Shown: in pieces, positions 33,592 through 42,293 of the stretch
How positions within the stretch are numbered: position 1 is the stretch's first letter
Layout of the letters: each line of letters begins with the position of its first letter
Source: Bradyrhizobium sp. 138
GTDB lineage: Bacteria > Pseudomonadota > Alphaproteobacteria > Rhizobiales > Xanthobacteraceae
Length of the DNA: 64,000 nt
Direction: 5' to 3'
Assembly (NCBI RefSeq): GCF_023074075.1
Contig: NZ_JADPKT010000087.1
Span: 102,893 to 166,892 of the forward strand
The notes under the pieces: model-generated
Database searches by the model: none
The model's input: the letters and a program-made list of their open reading frames with translations, nothing else
Told to the model about the DNA's origin: nothing
Translations under genes and position numbers: made by a program

Positions 33592-33747
33592 ATGGCAACC
33601 ACGCGAGAGCAGCATCAGATCGTGGAAACTCCGACCGAGGCGCGTCAGGGCGAGCCTGGGCCCTCGGTGGCGGCGCTGCTCGCCATCTCGACCGGCCTTG
33701 CGATCCTGATCCTCGCCGTCGTCTGGTTCGTGTTCTTCCGGACCTGA
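33592..33747 (+). CDS. Small single-helix membrane protein (51 residues)
   Basis: An ATG at 33592 opens a 51-codon frame ending in TGA at 33745-33747. Residues 1-24 are hydrophilic and acidic (ATTREQHQIVETPTEARQGE). Residues 26-49 form one strong membrane helix (VAALLAISTGLAILILAVVW), and the protein ends FFRT. TTGAGGG lies ahead of the start. No homologous family is known to me. It stands alone between Ku and the response regulator, and the clear helix and codon use support it as a real gene. Confidence 0.6.
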   Translation: MATTREQHQIVETPTEARQGEPGPSVAALLAISTGLAILILAVVWFVFFRT

Positions 33748-33906
33748 CGGCCGAATTCACGGGAAGGGCGGACCTTCCGGCCCGCCGCGGTAAGCGGCAT
33801 ATTGCGCCCGCCATGCTGCCGGCTCGTCCGGTCGCAGGGCGGGCGCAGTCGCATTGGCTGCAAACACATCGTATATGACCAAAAAGTAACGCAGGCAGTT
33901 CCCGGC

Positions 33907-33922
33907 GTTCATATTCAGTTCA
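33907..33922 (+). promoter_or_regulatory. GTTCA direct repeat upstream of the response regulator gene
   Basis: GTTCA occurs at 33907-33911 and again at 33918-33922, an 11-bp period of about one helical turn, the spacing of sites bound by OmpR-family dimers. The repeats are also framed by CCGGCGT and ACGCCGG arms. The start codon is 55 bp downstream. Autoregulation by the encoded response regulator is a guess. Confidence 0.35.
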
Positions 33923-33977
33923 CGCCGGAATTGCTCATCTGGTGCGGTGTTGATGCGGCCTTTGTCTGGAGAGAAGC

Positions 33978-34643
33978 GTGCGCCTGCTCGTTGTTGAGGA
34001 CGACCCCGATCTCAATCGGCAGCTCACCAAGGCGCTGACCGACGCCGGCTATGTCGTCGACCGCGCCTTCGACGGCGAGGAGGGGCACTATCTCGGCGAT
34101 AACGAGCCGTATGATGCCGTCGTGCTCGACATCGGCCTGCCGAAGAAGGACGGCATCTCGGTGCTGGAGGCCTGGCGTCGCAACGGCCGCACCATGCCGG
34201 TCCTGATCCTCACCGCACGCGATCGCTGGAGCGACAAGGTGCAGGGATTCGACGCCGGCGCCGACGACTATGTCCCCAAACCGTTCCACCTCGAGGAGGT
34301 GCTGGCGCGCATCCGCGCGCTGCTGCGCCGCTCGACCGGCCATGCCCAGAGCGAGCTCAGCTGCGGTCCTGTCACGCTCGACACCAGGACCGGCCGGGTC
34401 AGCGTCTCCGGCAATCCGGTCAAGATGACCTCGCACGAATATCGGCTTCTGGCCTATTTGATGCACCACTCCGGGCGGGTGGTCTCCCGCACCGAGCTGG
34501 TCGAGCACCTCTACGACCAGGATTTCGACCGCGACTCCAACACCATCGAAGTCTTCGTCGGCCGCATCCGCAAGAAGCTCGACGTCGACATCATCCAGAC
34601 CGTCCGCGGCCTCGGCTATCTCCTGACCCCGCCGGCCGCCTGA
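33978..34643 (+). CDS. OmpR-family response regulator (FeuP-like)
   Basis: A 221-residue two-component regulator. The receiver domain has the acidic pocket (VVEDD), phospho-acceptor D51 (VVLDIGLP), the switch threonine in LILTAR and the lysine in VPKPFH. The OmpR-type winged helix follows (about 125-220: HEYRLLAYLMHHSG, then NTIEVFVGRIRKKL). The start is GTG. The overall sequence and its kinase partner resemble FeuP/FeuQ of rhizobia, which act on cyclic glucan export, but ndvA is not nearby, so I leave the name open. The kinase gene starts 92 bp downstream. Confidence 0.93.
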   Translation: MRLLVVEDDPDLNRQLTKALTDAGYVVDRAFDGEEGHYLGDNEPYDAVVLDIGLPKKDGISVLEAWRRNGRTMPVLILTARDRWSDKVQGFDAGADDYVPKPFHLEEVLARIRALLRRSTGHAQSELSCGPVTLDTRTGRVSVSGNPVKMTSHEYRLLAYLMHHSGRVVSRTELVEHLYDQDFDRDSNTIEVFVGRIRKKLDVDIIQTVRGLGYLLTPPAA

Positions 34644-34735
34644 CGCGTTCGGGCTTGACGGGCAGCCCGCAAGGGGCCTTGGTCCGGACATGAGCTCTGA
34701 CGCCCTGCCATCCTGCGCTCCCCGGGATCATTCCG

Positions 34736-36112
34736 ATGCGCGCTAGTTCGCTTGCGAACCGCCTGTTCCTGTCGGCGACCGCTTGGCTCGTGGTGATCCT
34801 GGCCATCACCGGCGTGGTGCTGTCGTCGGTCTACAAGAGCGCCACCGAGCGCGCCTTCGACCGCCGGCTCAATCTTTATCTGCGCACCCTGATCGCCGAG
34901 GTCGCCACCCCCGACGAGCCGCCGGACCGTCAGTTCCAGTCGCTTGGCGAGCCCCTGTTCGAGCTGCCGCTGTCCGGTTGGTACTGGCAGATCACGCGGA
35001 CCGACACTGAGAAGCCGGAAGTGCGCTCCTCGCGCTCGCTCTGGGACAAGAAGCTGCCGAAGCTGGAGGAGCAGGGCGCCGAGCTCACCGCCGCCGGCAT
35101 TCGCCTCGGCTATGTCGACGGGCCCGAGGGGCAGAACCTGCGCATGGTCGAGCGGCCGGTCGATCTCGGCGCCGACGGCAAATATCTGGTCAGCGTCGCC
35201 GGCGACGACACCGAGATTTTCGACGAGACGCGCAGCTTCGACTACTATCTCGGCGGCACCTTCACCGCGCTCGGCATCGTGCTGCTGCTGACCACCGTGT
35301 TCCAGGTCCGCTTCGGCCTCGCGCCGCTCAAGCGCATCTCGGAGTCGATCGCCGACATCCGCTCCGGGCGGGCGGAGCGGCTGGAGGGCGAATTCCCGGT
35401 CGAGATCGCGCCATTGGCGCGCGAGACCAACGCGCTGATCGAGGCCAATCGCGAAATCGTCGAGCGTGCGCGCACCCATGTCGGCAATCTCGCCCATGCG
35501 ATCAAGACGCCGCTCTCGGTCATCGTCAACGAGGCCGGCGCCCACGTCGCCGATCCCTTCGCGGCCAAGGTGATGGAGCAGGCGGATGTGATGCGCGACC
35601 AGGTCGCCCACCATCTGGAGCGTGCGCGTATCGCCGCGCGCGTCTCGGTGGTCGCGACCGTAACGGAGGTGGCGCCCGTGATCGAGGCGCTGCGACGGAC
35701 CATGGAGAAGATCCACCGCGATCGTGACATCGTGGTCGAAGCCAAGGCCGATCCGTCGGCAAGATTTCGCGGCGAGCGTCAGGATCTGGAGGAGATGGTC
35801 GGCAATCTCGTCGACAATGCCTGCAAATGGGCGACCTCGCGCGTCTTCATCGAGGTCCTGGTGGAGACGCCGCACCAGTCTGGCGCCGGCCCGCGTCTGC
35901 GGATCATCGTCGATGACGACGGCCGCGGTCTGTCGGAGGCCGAGCGCGCCCAGGTCTCCCGACGCGGCCAGCGGCTCGACGAATCCAAGCCCGGCTCGGG
36001 ACTGGGGCTGTCGATCGTGACCGACCTTGCCGCGCTCTATGGCGGCAGCCTCGCGCTCGGCGGCGCGCCGACCGGCGGCCTGCGCGCCGACCTGGTCCTT
36101 CCGGGAGTATAA
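34736..36112 (+). CDS. Sensor histidine kinase (FeuQ-like)
   Basis: A 458-residue inner-membrane kinase, partner of the preceding regulator. Membrane helices lie at about residues 10-32 and 172-192 and enclose a periplasmic sensor domain of about 140 residues. A HAMP-like linker is followed by the H-box with H254 (VGNLAHAIKTPLSV) and a HATPase with NLVDNACKW, DDDGRGL and GSGLGLSIV. The sensor resembles the PhoQ-like type (GWYWQITR). No CDS lies within 150 bp downstream. The signal is unknown. Confidence 0.93.
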   Translation: MRASSLANRLFLSATAWLVVILAITGVVLSSVYKSATERAFDRRLNLYLRTLIAEVATPDEPPDRQFQSLGEPLFELPLSGWYWQITRTDTEKPEVRSSRSLWDKKLPKLEEQGAELTAAGIRLGYVDGPEGQNLRMVERPVDLGADGKYLVSVAGDDTEIFDETRSFDYYLGGTFTALGIVLLLTTVFQVRFGLAPLKRISESIADIRSGRAERLEGEFPVEIAPLARETNALIEANREIVERARTHVGNLAHAIKTPLSVIVNEAGAHVADPFAAKVMEQADVMRDQVAHHLERARIAARVSVVATVTEVAPVIEALRRTMEKIHRDRDIVVEAKADPSARFRGERQDLEEMVGNLVDNACKWATSRVFIEVLVETPHQSGAGPRLRIIVDDDGRGLSEAERAQVSRRGQRLDESKPGSGLGLSIVTDLAALYGGSLALGGAPTGGLRADLVLPGV

Positions 36113-36271
36113 TCCCTTGTTCCGACGTGGTTTTTCGACCTCGCCAAGGCCCGCCCGAAGCCAACCGGAAGGATTCCGTTCGACTTCCTAAACGGCTTCT
36201 TAAGTGGGCCCCCCTATGATCGCGCCCGGACGCATCCATGTCCGCCATTTTACCGTGCATTACCCGGGCGC

Positions 36272-37672
36272 ATGAGCCAGACATCGATCGAGCGGCTGAG
36301 GGAATATCTCGCGCAGCTCCCGCCGCAGGCGCAGGCCCTGCTGATGCGGGAGTTCGAGCGCGCCCTCGAGCGCGGCCAGGACACGGCGGTGGCGACACTC
36401 GTGCTCGAGCAGTTGCGCAAGATCGTCCGCAAGACCCAAGCCGATGAGGTCGCGCCGCCGCGTACGGACGATCTGTCGCGGCTGCTGTTCCAGGCACTGG
36501 AACCGTTCCTGGTCGAGGCGGGCGCCCCTGTCAGGGTCGGGCAGATCCGGCGCTCCTCGCTGCAGCCGATCTGGCAATGGCTCGGCCGCGACGGCGCCCC
36601 GGACAAGGTCAACGAACTCGAGACGGCGCTGGCTCGCATGCCGGCCGACAGTGCAGGGCAGGTCGAGGCGCTGGCCTCGAGGCTCCAGGCGGTGGCCGCG
36701 GACGCCATCTTCGAGCTGACGGGCCCCGGCGGCGGCGACAAGTCGCGCGCGCTGGCCCGGGTCGGCCCGCCCAACGTGATCGAGGACCTCTATTCGATCG
36801 GGGCGGTGCTTCAGGTCCGGGAGGCCATCGCCAGCCTGAACGAGAAGCTGCCGCGCACCTTGCGCGCGTTCGGCGATTCCCAGATCGCCTCGGTGACGTC
36901 GGCGCTCAACATTCCGGTGCTCCAGACCCCGCAGATGCTGCCCTTCGCACTGTCGGTCGTGGTGCAGCGGATGACCGCCCCGTGGCAGATCATTCGCCTC
37001 GCCATCAAGATGGCTGCGTCCGACGACGAGATCCGCGTCGCGGCAACGCCCTATGGCGTCGCCGTCACGATCGCGCTGCACGATTTGTCCTGCGTTGCCG
37101 CCACCCTGCGCATGGACATCAAGCGCGGCCATTTCGACAACGTTGCCGGCAATCTCAAGGCGTTGCACGACGGCGTGCGCGGCCTGCGCACCGAGCTCGA
37201 CCTGCGCAACGATTCCGCCTGGGGCAAGCAGTTGACCTCGATCCGGGCCGACATCTCCAATGCCCTGCAATCCGAGATCGACAGCGTTCCCGGCCGCGTT
37301 CGCCGCATCCTGCGCCAGCGCCCCGAGAAGGACATTCCGCCGGGCGCGCGGATCGACGGCACCGAGGTGGAGGAAACCGCGGCGCTGATCGACTTCGTCG
37401 CGACCTGCCGCAACTATGCGAGCGAGCTCGCGATCAACGAAGTGACGCTGCGCACCTATTCCGATCTCCAGCAATATGTCGAACGCTCGACCGAGCAATT
37501 GGTGCAGTCGCTGCGCGCCGCCGATCACAAGGTCCGTACCTACAGGCAACAGCAGGTGCAGGCCGCGATTCGCTTCTGCCAGGTGCTGTTCGGCGACGAT
37601 TACGCCTCGCTGATGAGCCGGGCCGCGGAGAACGCAGCGACGGGCGAGCGCAAATCGTCGCGCGCAAGCTGA
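36272..37672 (+). CDS. Conserved hypothetical cytoplasmic protein (466 residues)
   Basis: A large soluble, mostly helical protein without signal peptide, membrane helix or known catalytic motif. The start resembles a short helix-rich module (IERLREYLAQLPPQAQALLM), then a long Ala/Leu/Arg-rich body with a few conserved-looking prolines and a C-terminal coiled-coil-like region around TYSDLQQYVERSTEQLVQ. I do not recognise the family. It lies after the FeuPQ-like pair and before the cytochrome maturation genes, on the same strand, but spacing of about 100-160 bp on both sides argues against a tight operon. ATG 36272 is the first good start. Confidence 0.75.
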   Translation: MSQTSIERLREYLAQLPPQAQALLMREFERALERGQDTAVATLVLEQLRKIVRKTQADEVAPPRTDDLSRLLFQALEPFLVEAGAPVRVGQIRRSSLQPIWQWLGRDGAPDKVNELETALARMPADSAGQVEALASRLQAVAADAIFELTGPGGGDKSRALARVGPPNVIEDLYSIGAVLQVREAIASLNEKLPRTLRAFGDSQIASVTSALNIPVLQTPQMLPFALSVVVQRMTAPWQIIRLAIKMAASDDEIRVAATPYGVAVTIALHDLSCVAATLRMDIKRGHFDNVAGNLKALHDGVRGLRTELDLRNDSAWGKQLTSIRADISNALQSEIDSVPGRVRRILRQRPEKDIPPGARIDGTEVEETAALIDFVATCRNYASELAINEVTLRTYSDLQQYVERSTEQLVQSLRAADHKVRTYRQQQVQAAIRFCQVLFGDDYASLMSRAAENAATGERKSSRAS

Positions 37673-37772
37673 TCCAAGCGCATATTTTTGTGATCACAAT
37701 TTGTGGTTGACGGTCCCGGTGGCGCGCCGTACGGTCCCCGTGCAAATTCGGGGAACTTCCATCTGTGGGCGC

Positions 37773-38042
37773 ATGAAACCCGTTATCAGCTCCATCGAAA
37801 TTGAGAACCGCGTCGTTGTTGCCAAGTATCAAAGATTGATGGTCGGTGCCAAAGTGGTGCTGGTCGAGAAGGCAAGCGGTCGGCACCTGTCCGAGACGAT
37901 CACGAGGGTCGCATCTCCGGTTCCGGTCGGTGCGCTGCGCATCAGATTGCCGGATGCAGTCAGGCCGGGAACATACTTCCTGAAGGCTTTCAACGGGCAC
38001 GGCGAGGCCGCCGCGCAAAGCGTGGATTTCGAGATCGGCTAA
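37773..38042 (+). CDS. Small hypothetical protein
   Basis: An 89-residue protein with no signal peptide or membrane helix. It looks like one beta-sandwich domain: VISSIEIENRVVVAKYQRLM, VGAKVVLVEKASG, VGALRIRLPD, PGTYFLKAFN and a final SVDFEIG, alternating strand patterns reminiscent of IPT/TIG or carbohydrate-binding folds. No known family is assigned. The ATG at 37773 follows ATCTGTGGGCGC, a poor ribosome site; the frame is open upstream to 37701. Codon use fits its neighbours, which supports it as coding. Confidence 0.55.
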   Translation: MKPVISSIEIENRVVVAKYQRLMVGAKVVLVEKASGRHLSETITRVASPVPVGALRIRLPDAVRPGTYFLKAFNGHGEAAAQSVDFEIG

Positions 38043-38086
38043 GCCGTTGGTCCTTCACAGTTTCGAGACGACGCGCGGTCGTGCCG

Positions 38087-38104
38087 AATTGACAATTGTC
38101 AATT
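38087..38104. promoter_or_regulatory. FixK/FNR-like palindrome upstream of the ccm operon
   Basis: AATTGACAATTGTCAATT is a perfect 18-bp palindrome whose core TTGACAATTGTCAA fits the rhizobial FixK consensus TTGAY-N4-RTCAA. Its centre is at 38095.5. A start site 41.5 bp away (about 38137), with TGTAAA at 38125-38130 as a possible -10, would suit a class II site, about 37 nt before the ccmI ATG. Binding is inferred. Confidence 0.6.
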
Positions 38105-38173
38105 GCCGCATCGTCTGGCCGTGGTGTAAAGGCACCTATGGGCGCGGTTCGTGCGCTGCCGGAAGCTTGCCTG

Positions 38174-39280
38174 ATGACGCTATGGTTCGTGTTCGCGCTG
38201 ATGACGGTCGCGGCGATTTTCGCCGTGCTCCTGCCGCTTGGCCGCAACGGACGCGCGCAAGCTCAGGGCAGCGAGGTCGCGGTTTACAAGGACCAGTTGG
38301 CCGAGATCGAGCGTGATCTCGCCGCAGGCTTGATTGCCGCACCCGAGGCCGAGGCGGCGCGCGTCGAGATCAGCCGCAGGCTGCTCGCCGCGGCGGCCAG
38401 CGAGCCGGCAATTGCGCCGCAGTCGAGCCTCAAATGGCGGCGCGCGGCGGCCGTGCTCGCGCTCGCGGGCCTGCCGCTGGTTGCGACCGGCGTCTACATG
38501 CCGCTCGGCTCGCCCAAGCTTCAGGACTTTCCGCTGGCACAACGGGAGCGCGCGCCGGGCAAGGTGCAGTCGCTTGAGAATCTCGTCGAGCAGGTCCAGC
38601 AGCATCTGGAGAAGAATCCAACCGACGGCCGCGGCTGGAATGTGCTTGCGCCGGTGCTGCAGCGGCTCGGCCGTTTCGATGATGCGGTGCGCGCCTATCG
38701 CAATTCGCTCACCTACAATGGCGAAAGCGCGGAGCGCCGGGCCGATCTCGGCGAAGCGATCGCGGCTGCCGCCGGCGGCGTGGTGACCGCCGAGGCCAAG
38801 ACTGAATTCGAGCGCGCCCATGCTCTGGACGCCGACGATCCCAAGGCGAACTACTTCCTCGGCCTCGCCGCCGAGCAGGACGGCCGCAAGGATGATGCTG
38901 CCAACATCTGGCGCGCGCTGCTTGCGAAAGCGCCCGCGGATGCGCCGTGGCGGGCCCTGGTGCAGTCCTCACTGGCGCGAGTCGGTGGCGGCGGCACGAT
39001 GCCGGCGCTGTCCGATGAAACGATTGCCGCTTCCAAGGATATGGCCGAGGGCGATCGCAACGCGATGGTGCGCGGCATGGTCGAACGCCTGGCCACCCGG
39101 TTGAAGCAGAACGGCGACGACGTCGAGAGTTGGCTGCGCCTGGTGCGCGCCTATCTCGTGATGGGCGAACGGGACAAGGCCATGGGGGCATCGACCGATG
39201 CCCGGCAGGCGGTTGCCAGCGATGCCGAGCGGCTTCGCCAGCTCAACGAAGGCCTCAGGACTCTCGGGCTCGGTGGATGA
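38174..39280 (+). CDS. ccmI: Cytochrome c maturation protein CcmI (CycH)
   Basis: A 368-residue apocytochrome chaperone of the Ccm (system I) pathway, called CycH in Bradyrhizobium. Residues 1-22 form the first membrane helix (TLWFVFALMTVAAIFAVLLP) and a second lies at about 95-113. Between them is the cytoplasmic loop with a Leu/Ala heptad region. Residues from about 140 onward contain TPR-like repeats (WNVLAPVLQRLGRFDDAVRAY) that hold apocytochrome c. ATG 38174 gives the normal N-terminus. It heads ccmI-ccmE-ccmF-ccmH and lies 69 bp after a FixK-like palindrome. Confidence 0.93.
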   Translation: MTLWFVFALMTVAAIFAVLLPLGRNGRAQAQGSEVAVYKDQLAEIERDLAAGLIAAPEAEAARVEISRRLLAAAASEPAIAPQSSLKWRRAAAVLALAGLPLVATGVYMPLGSPKLQDFPLAQRERAPGKVQSLENLVEQVQQHLEKNPTDGRGWNVLAPVLQRLGRFDDAVRAYRNSLTYNGESAERRADLGEAIAAAAGGVVTAEAKTEFERAHALDADDPKANYFLGLAAEQDGRKDDAANIWRALLAKAPADAPWRALVQSSLARVGGGGTMPALSDETIAASKDMAEGDRNAMVRGMVERLATRLKQNGDDVESWLRLVRAYLVMGERDKAMGASTDARQAVASDAERLRQLNEGLRTLGLGG

Positions 39281-39317
39281 CGATGCCGGGACGACAGACG
39301 CGGAGAACGGATACGCC

Positions 39318-39827
39318 ATGACGCGCAAGCAGCGACGGATGACCATCATCGGCGGCTCGCTCGCCGTGCTCGCGCTCGCGGCCGCGCTGGTGCTCAACGC
39401 ACTTCGCGACTCCATCGTGTTCTTCTCGACGCCGACCATGGTCGCCGAGAAGCACGTCGAGCCCGGCAAGCGGTTTCGCCTCGGTGGGCTGGTGCAGCCT
39501 GGTTCGCTCCAGCGCGGCGACAATCTCGCGGTGACCTTCGAGGTCGCCGACGGTGGCGCCAAGCTTCCGGTGGCCTACAAGGGCATTCTGCCGGACCTGT
39601 TCCGCGAAGGGCAGGGCGTCGTCGCCGAAGGCGCGCTCGACGCCAATGGCGTGTTCAAGGCCGATACCGTCCTTGCCAAGCATGACGAGACCTACATGCC
39701 CAAGGACGTCGCCGACGCCTTGAAGAAGCAGGGGCACTGGAAGGACGATTACGACGGCAAGGGGGGAAGCGGCAGCAAGCCCGCGGCCACGACGGCGCAG
39801 GGCAGTCCGCAAGGAGCGGTGCGGTGA
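39318..39827 (+). CDS. ccmE: Periplasmic haem chaperone CcmE (CycJ)
   Basis: A 169-residue haem chaperone anchored by one N-terminal helix (residues 10-30). The OB-fold periplasmic domain shows RLGGLVQPGSL and LPVAYKGILPDLFREGQGVV. Haem is bound covalently by H122, with Y126 as axial ligand, in KHDETYMP. It takes haem from CcmC/D and hands it to the CcmF/H ligase. Its stop overlaps the GTG start of ccmF by 4 nt (GTGA). The start is ATG 39318, 37 bp after ccmI. The ccmABCDG genes are not in this window. Confidence 0.96.
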   Translation: MTRKQRRMTIIGGSLAVLALAAALVLNALRDSIVFFSTPTMVAEKHVEPGKRFRLGGLVQPGSLQRGDNLAVTFEVADGGAKLPVAYKGILPDLFREGQGVVAEGALDANGVFKADTVLAKHDETYMPKDVADALKKQGHWKDDYDGKGGSGSKPAATTAQGSPQGAVR

Positions 39828-41806
39828 TCGCGGAGTCGGGACATTACGCGCTGGTGCTGGCGCTTGGGCTCGCGCTGATCCAGTCTGTCGTGCCTCTGAT
39901 CGGCGCGCGCCTGCGCGATGCCGCGCTCATGAACGTGGCGCGCTCCACCGCGCTGGCGCAGCTGCTGTTTGTCGGCGCCTCGTTCACGGCGCTGGTGATG
40001 CTGCACGTGAACTCCGACTTCTCCGTTGCCAACGTCTACGAGAATTCCCACTCGATGAAGCCGCTGCTCTACAAGATCACCGGCGTGTGGGGAAACCATG
40101 AAGGTTCGATGCTGCTGTGGGTGTTGATCCTCGCGTTGTTCGGTGGGCTGGTCGCGGCTTTCGGCAACAATCTGCCGCTGTCGCTGCGCGCGCATGTGCT
40201 GGCCGTGCAGGCCTGGGTCGCCAGCGCTTTCTACCTCTTCATTCTCGTGACCTCGAATCCGTTCCTGCGCATCGCGAGTCCGCCGATCGAGGGACGCGAT
40301 CTCAATCCGGTGCTCCAGGACATCGGGCTCGCCGTGCATCCGCCGATGCTCTATCTCGGCTATGTCGGGTTCTCGATCTCGTTCTCCTTCGCGATCGCGG
40401 CGCTGATGGAAGGGCGGATCGACGCGGCCTGGGCGCGCTGGGTGCGGCCGTGGACGCTGGTCGCCTGGATCTTCCTGACGCTCGGAATCGCCATGGGTTC
40501 GTACTGGGCCTATTACGAGCTCGGCTGGGGCGGCTGGTGGTTCTGGGATCCGGTCGAGAACGCCTCGCTGATGCCGTGGCTCTCCGGCACCGCGCTCTTG
40601 CATTCCGCCCTGGTGATGGAGAAGCGCAACGCGCTGAAGGTCTGGACCATCCTGCTGTCGATCCTGACCTTCTCGCTGTCGCTGCTCGGCACCTTCCTGG
40701 TGCGCTCGGGCGTCATCACCTCGGTGCACGCCTTCGCCACCGATCCCACCCGCGGCGTGTTCATTCTGCTGATCCTCTGCCTGTTCATCGGCGGCAGCCT
40801 GGCGCTGTTCGCGGGCCGCGCCACCTCGTTGAAGCAGGGCGGCCTGTTCGCGCCGATCTCGCGCGAGGGCGCGCTGGTCCTGAACAATCTGTTGCTCACG
40901 GTCGCCTGCGCGGTCGTGCTGTTCGGCACGCTCTATCCGCTGGCGATGGAGATGCTCGCCGACTTCAAGATGTCGGTCGGTGCGCCCTTCTACAATCTCA
41001 CCTTCGCGCCGCTATTCACCCTGTTGCTGCTTGCCGTGCCGTTCGGGCCGATGCTGGCGTGGAAGCGCGGTGATCTGCTCGGCGTGACGCAGCGCCTGCT
41101 CGCGGCCGGCGTTGCCGGGCTCGTCGTGATTGCCATCACCTGGGCCTGGGTACGCGGCGGCAGCGCGCTGGCGCCGCTTGCGATCGGGCTCGGCGTCTTC
41201 GTCATCGCCGGTGCAGTCACCGACATTGTCGAGCGGACCGGCCTCGTGCGGCTGCCGTTCGCAACGGCGCTACACCGGGCGCGCGGTCTGCCGCGCTCGG
41301 CCTGGGGCACGGCGTTTGCGCATGCCGGTCTTGGCGTGGCGCTGATTGGAATCGTCTGCGAGACCACCTGGAACAGCGAATATATCGCGACGATGAAGCA
41401 GAATGACGTCGCCCACATCGCCGGCTTCGACGTGAAGCTCGACGGGTTGCTCCAGCGGCAGGGCCCGAATTACCGCGAGATGATCGCCGAGTTCAACGTC
41501 AGCCGCGATGGCGAGACCCTCAGCGTCATGACGCCCTCCAAGCGCAGCTTCACCACCCGCGGCTCGTCGACCACCGAGGCCGCGCTGCTGACGCGCGGCG
41601 CGAGCCAGCTCTACATCTCGCTTGGCGATGCCACGGCCCAGGACGCCATTGCCGTGCGCATCTATCACAAGCCGCTGGTGCTCCTGATCTGGTGGGGGCC
41701 GGTGCTGATGGCGTTCGGCGGCGTGCTGTCGCTGTCCGATCGGCGCCTGCGGGTCGGCGCGCCGAAGCCGGCGCGGGCCAAGCAGCGCCTTCAGCCGGCG
41801 GAGTAA
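39824..41806 (+). CDS. ccmF: Haem lyase subunit CcmF (CycK)
   Basis: A 660-residue integral membrane protein, the core of the holocytochrome c synthase, with about 15 membrane helices. The haem-handling WWD motif is clear in GWGGWWFWDPVENASLMPWL, and conserved histidines lie in the segments around GVWGNHEGSML, IGLAVHPPML and ALLHSALV. The start is GTG, overlapping ccmE by 4 nt, as is typical for this operon. ccmH follows after 4 bp. It attaches haem from CcmE to the CxxCH of apocytochromes such as the di-haem protein at 29.3 kb. Confidence 0.96.
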   Translation: MIAESGHYALVLALGLALIQSVVPLIGARLRDAALMNVARSTALAQLLFVGASFTALVMLHVNSDFSVANVYENSHSMKPLLYKITGVWGNHEGSMLLWVLILALFGGLVAAFGNNLPLSLRAHVLAVQAWVASAFYLFILVTSNPFLRIASPPIEGRDLNPVLQDIGLAVHPPMLYLGYVGFSISFSFAIAALMEGRIDAAWARWVRPWTLVAWIFLTLGIAMGSYWAYYELGWGGWWFWDPVENASLMPWLSGTALLHSALVMEKRNALKVWTILLSILTFSLSLLGTFLVRSGVITSVHAFATDPTRGVFILLILCLFIGGSLALFAGRATSLKQGGLFAPISREGALVLNNLLLTVACAVVLFGTLYPLAMEMLADFKMSVGAPFYNLTFAPLFTLLLLAVPFGPMLAWKRGDLLGVTQRLLAAGVAGLVVIAITWAWVRGGSALAPLAIGLGVFVIAGAVTDIVERTGLVRLPFATALHRARGLPRSAWGTAFAHAGLGVALIGIVCETTWNSEYIATMKQNDVAHIAGFDVKLDGLLQRQGPNYREMIAEFNVSRDGETLSVMTPSKRSFTTRGSSTTEAALLTRGASQLYISLGDATAQDAIAVRIYHKPLVLLIWWGPVLMAFGGVLSLSDRRLRVGAPKPARAKQRLQPAE

Positions 41807-41810
41807 TCCG

Positions 41811-42293
41811 ATGCGCCGGATGATGGCTGCGTTCGCCTTGCTGATGCTGCTGGCTTTGCCTGCGGCGCACGCGGTGCAGCCCGACGAGATCATGTCGGAT
41901 CCCGCCAAGGAAGCCCGTGCACGCGAGCTGTCGCGCGAGCTGCGCTGCATGGTTTGCCAGAACCAGTCGATCGACGATTCCGATGCGCCGCTGGCGCGCG
42001 ATCTGCGGCTCCTGGTGCGCGAGCGCATCGGCGCCGGCGACAGCAATTCGCAGGTGCTCGACTTCCTGGTCGCGCGCTATGGCGAATTCGTGCTGCTGAA
42101 GCCGCGCTTCGAGCGTCAGACCGTGCTGCTGTGGCTGCTCGGGCCGGTGCTGCTGATCGGCGGTGGCCTTGCGCTATGGCTGCAAATCCGGCGTCGCTCG
42201 CGAAGCGGTGCAGATGTACCAGCACCGCCACTTTCGCCCGACGAGAAAGCGCGGCTTGCTGCGTTGATGTCGGACGATGCCAAATCGTCCTAG
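41811..42293 (+). CDS. ccmH: Cytochrome c maturation thioreductase CcmH (CycL)
   Basis: A 160-residue periplasmic thiol oxidoreductase anchored to the inner membrane. It has a signal peptide (residues 1-21), the redox pair C46/C49 in the family motif LRCMVCQNQSI, a helical bundle (DLRLLVRERI..G.S..QVLDFLVARYGEFVLL), and a C-terminal membrane helix at about 104-126. It reduces or resolves the disulfide of the apocytochrome haem site. It is the last intact gene of ccmIEFH; a chemoreceptor-like fragment begins directly at its stop. Confidence 0.95.
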   Translation: MRRMMAAFALLMLLALPAAHAVQPDEIMSDPAKEARARELSRELRCMVCQNQSIDDSDAPLARDLRLLVRERIGAGDSNSQVLDFLVARYGEFVLLKPRFERQTVLLWLLGPVLLIGGGLALWLQIRRRSRSGADVPAPPLSPDEKARLAALMSDDAKSS

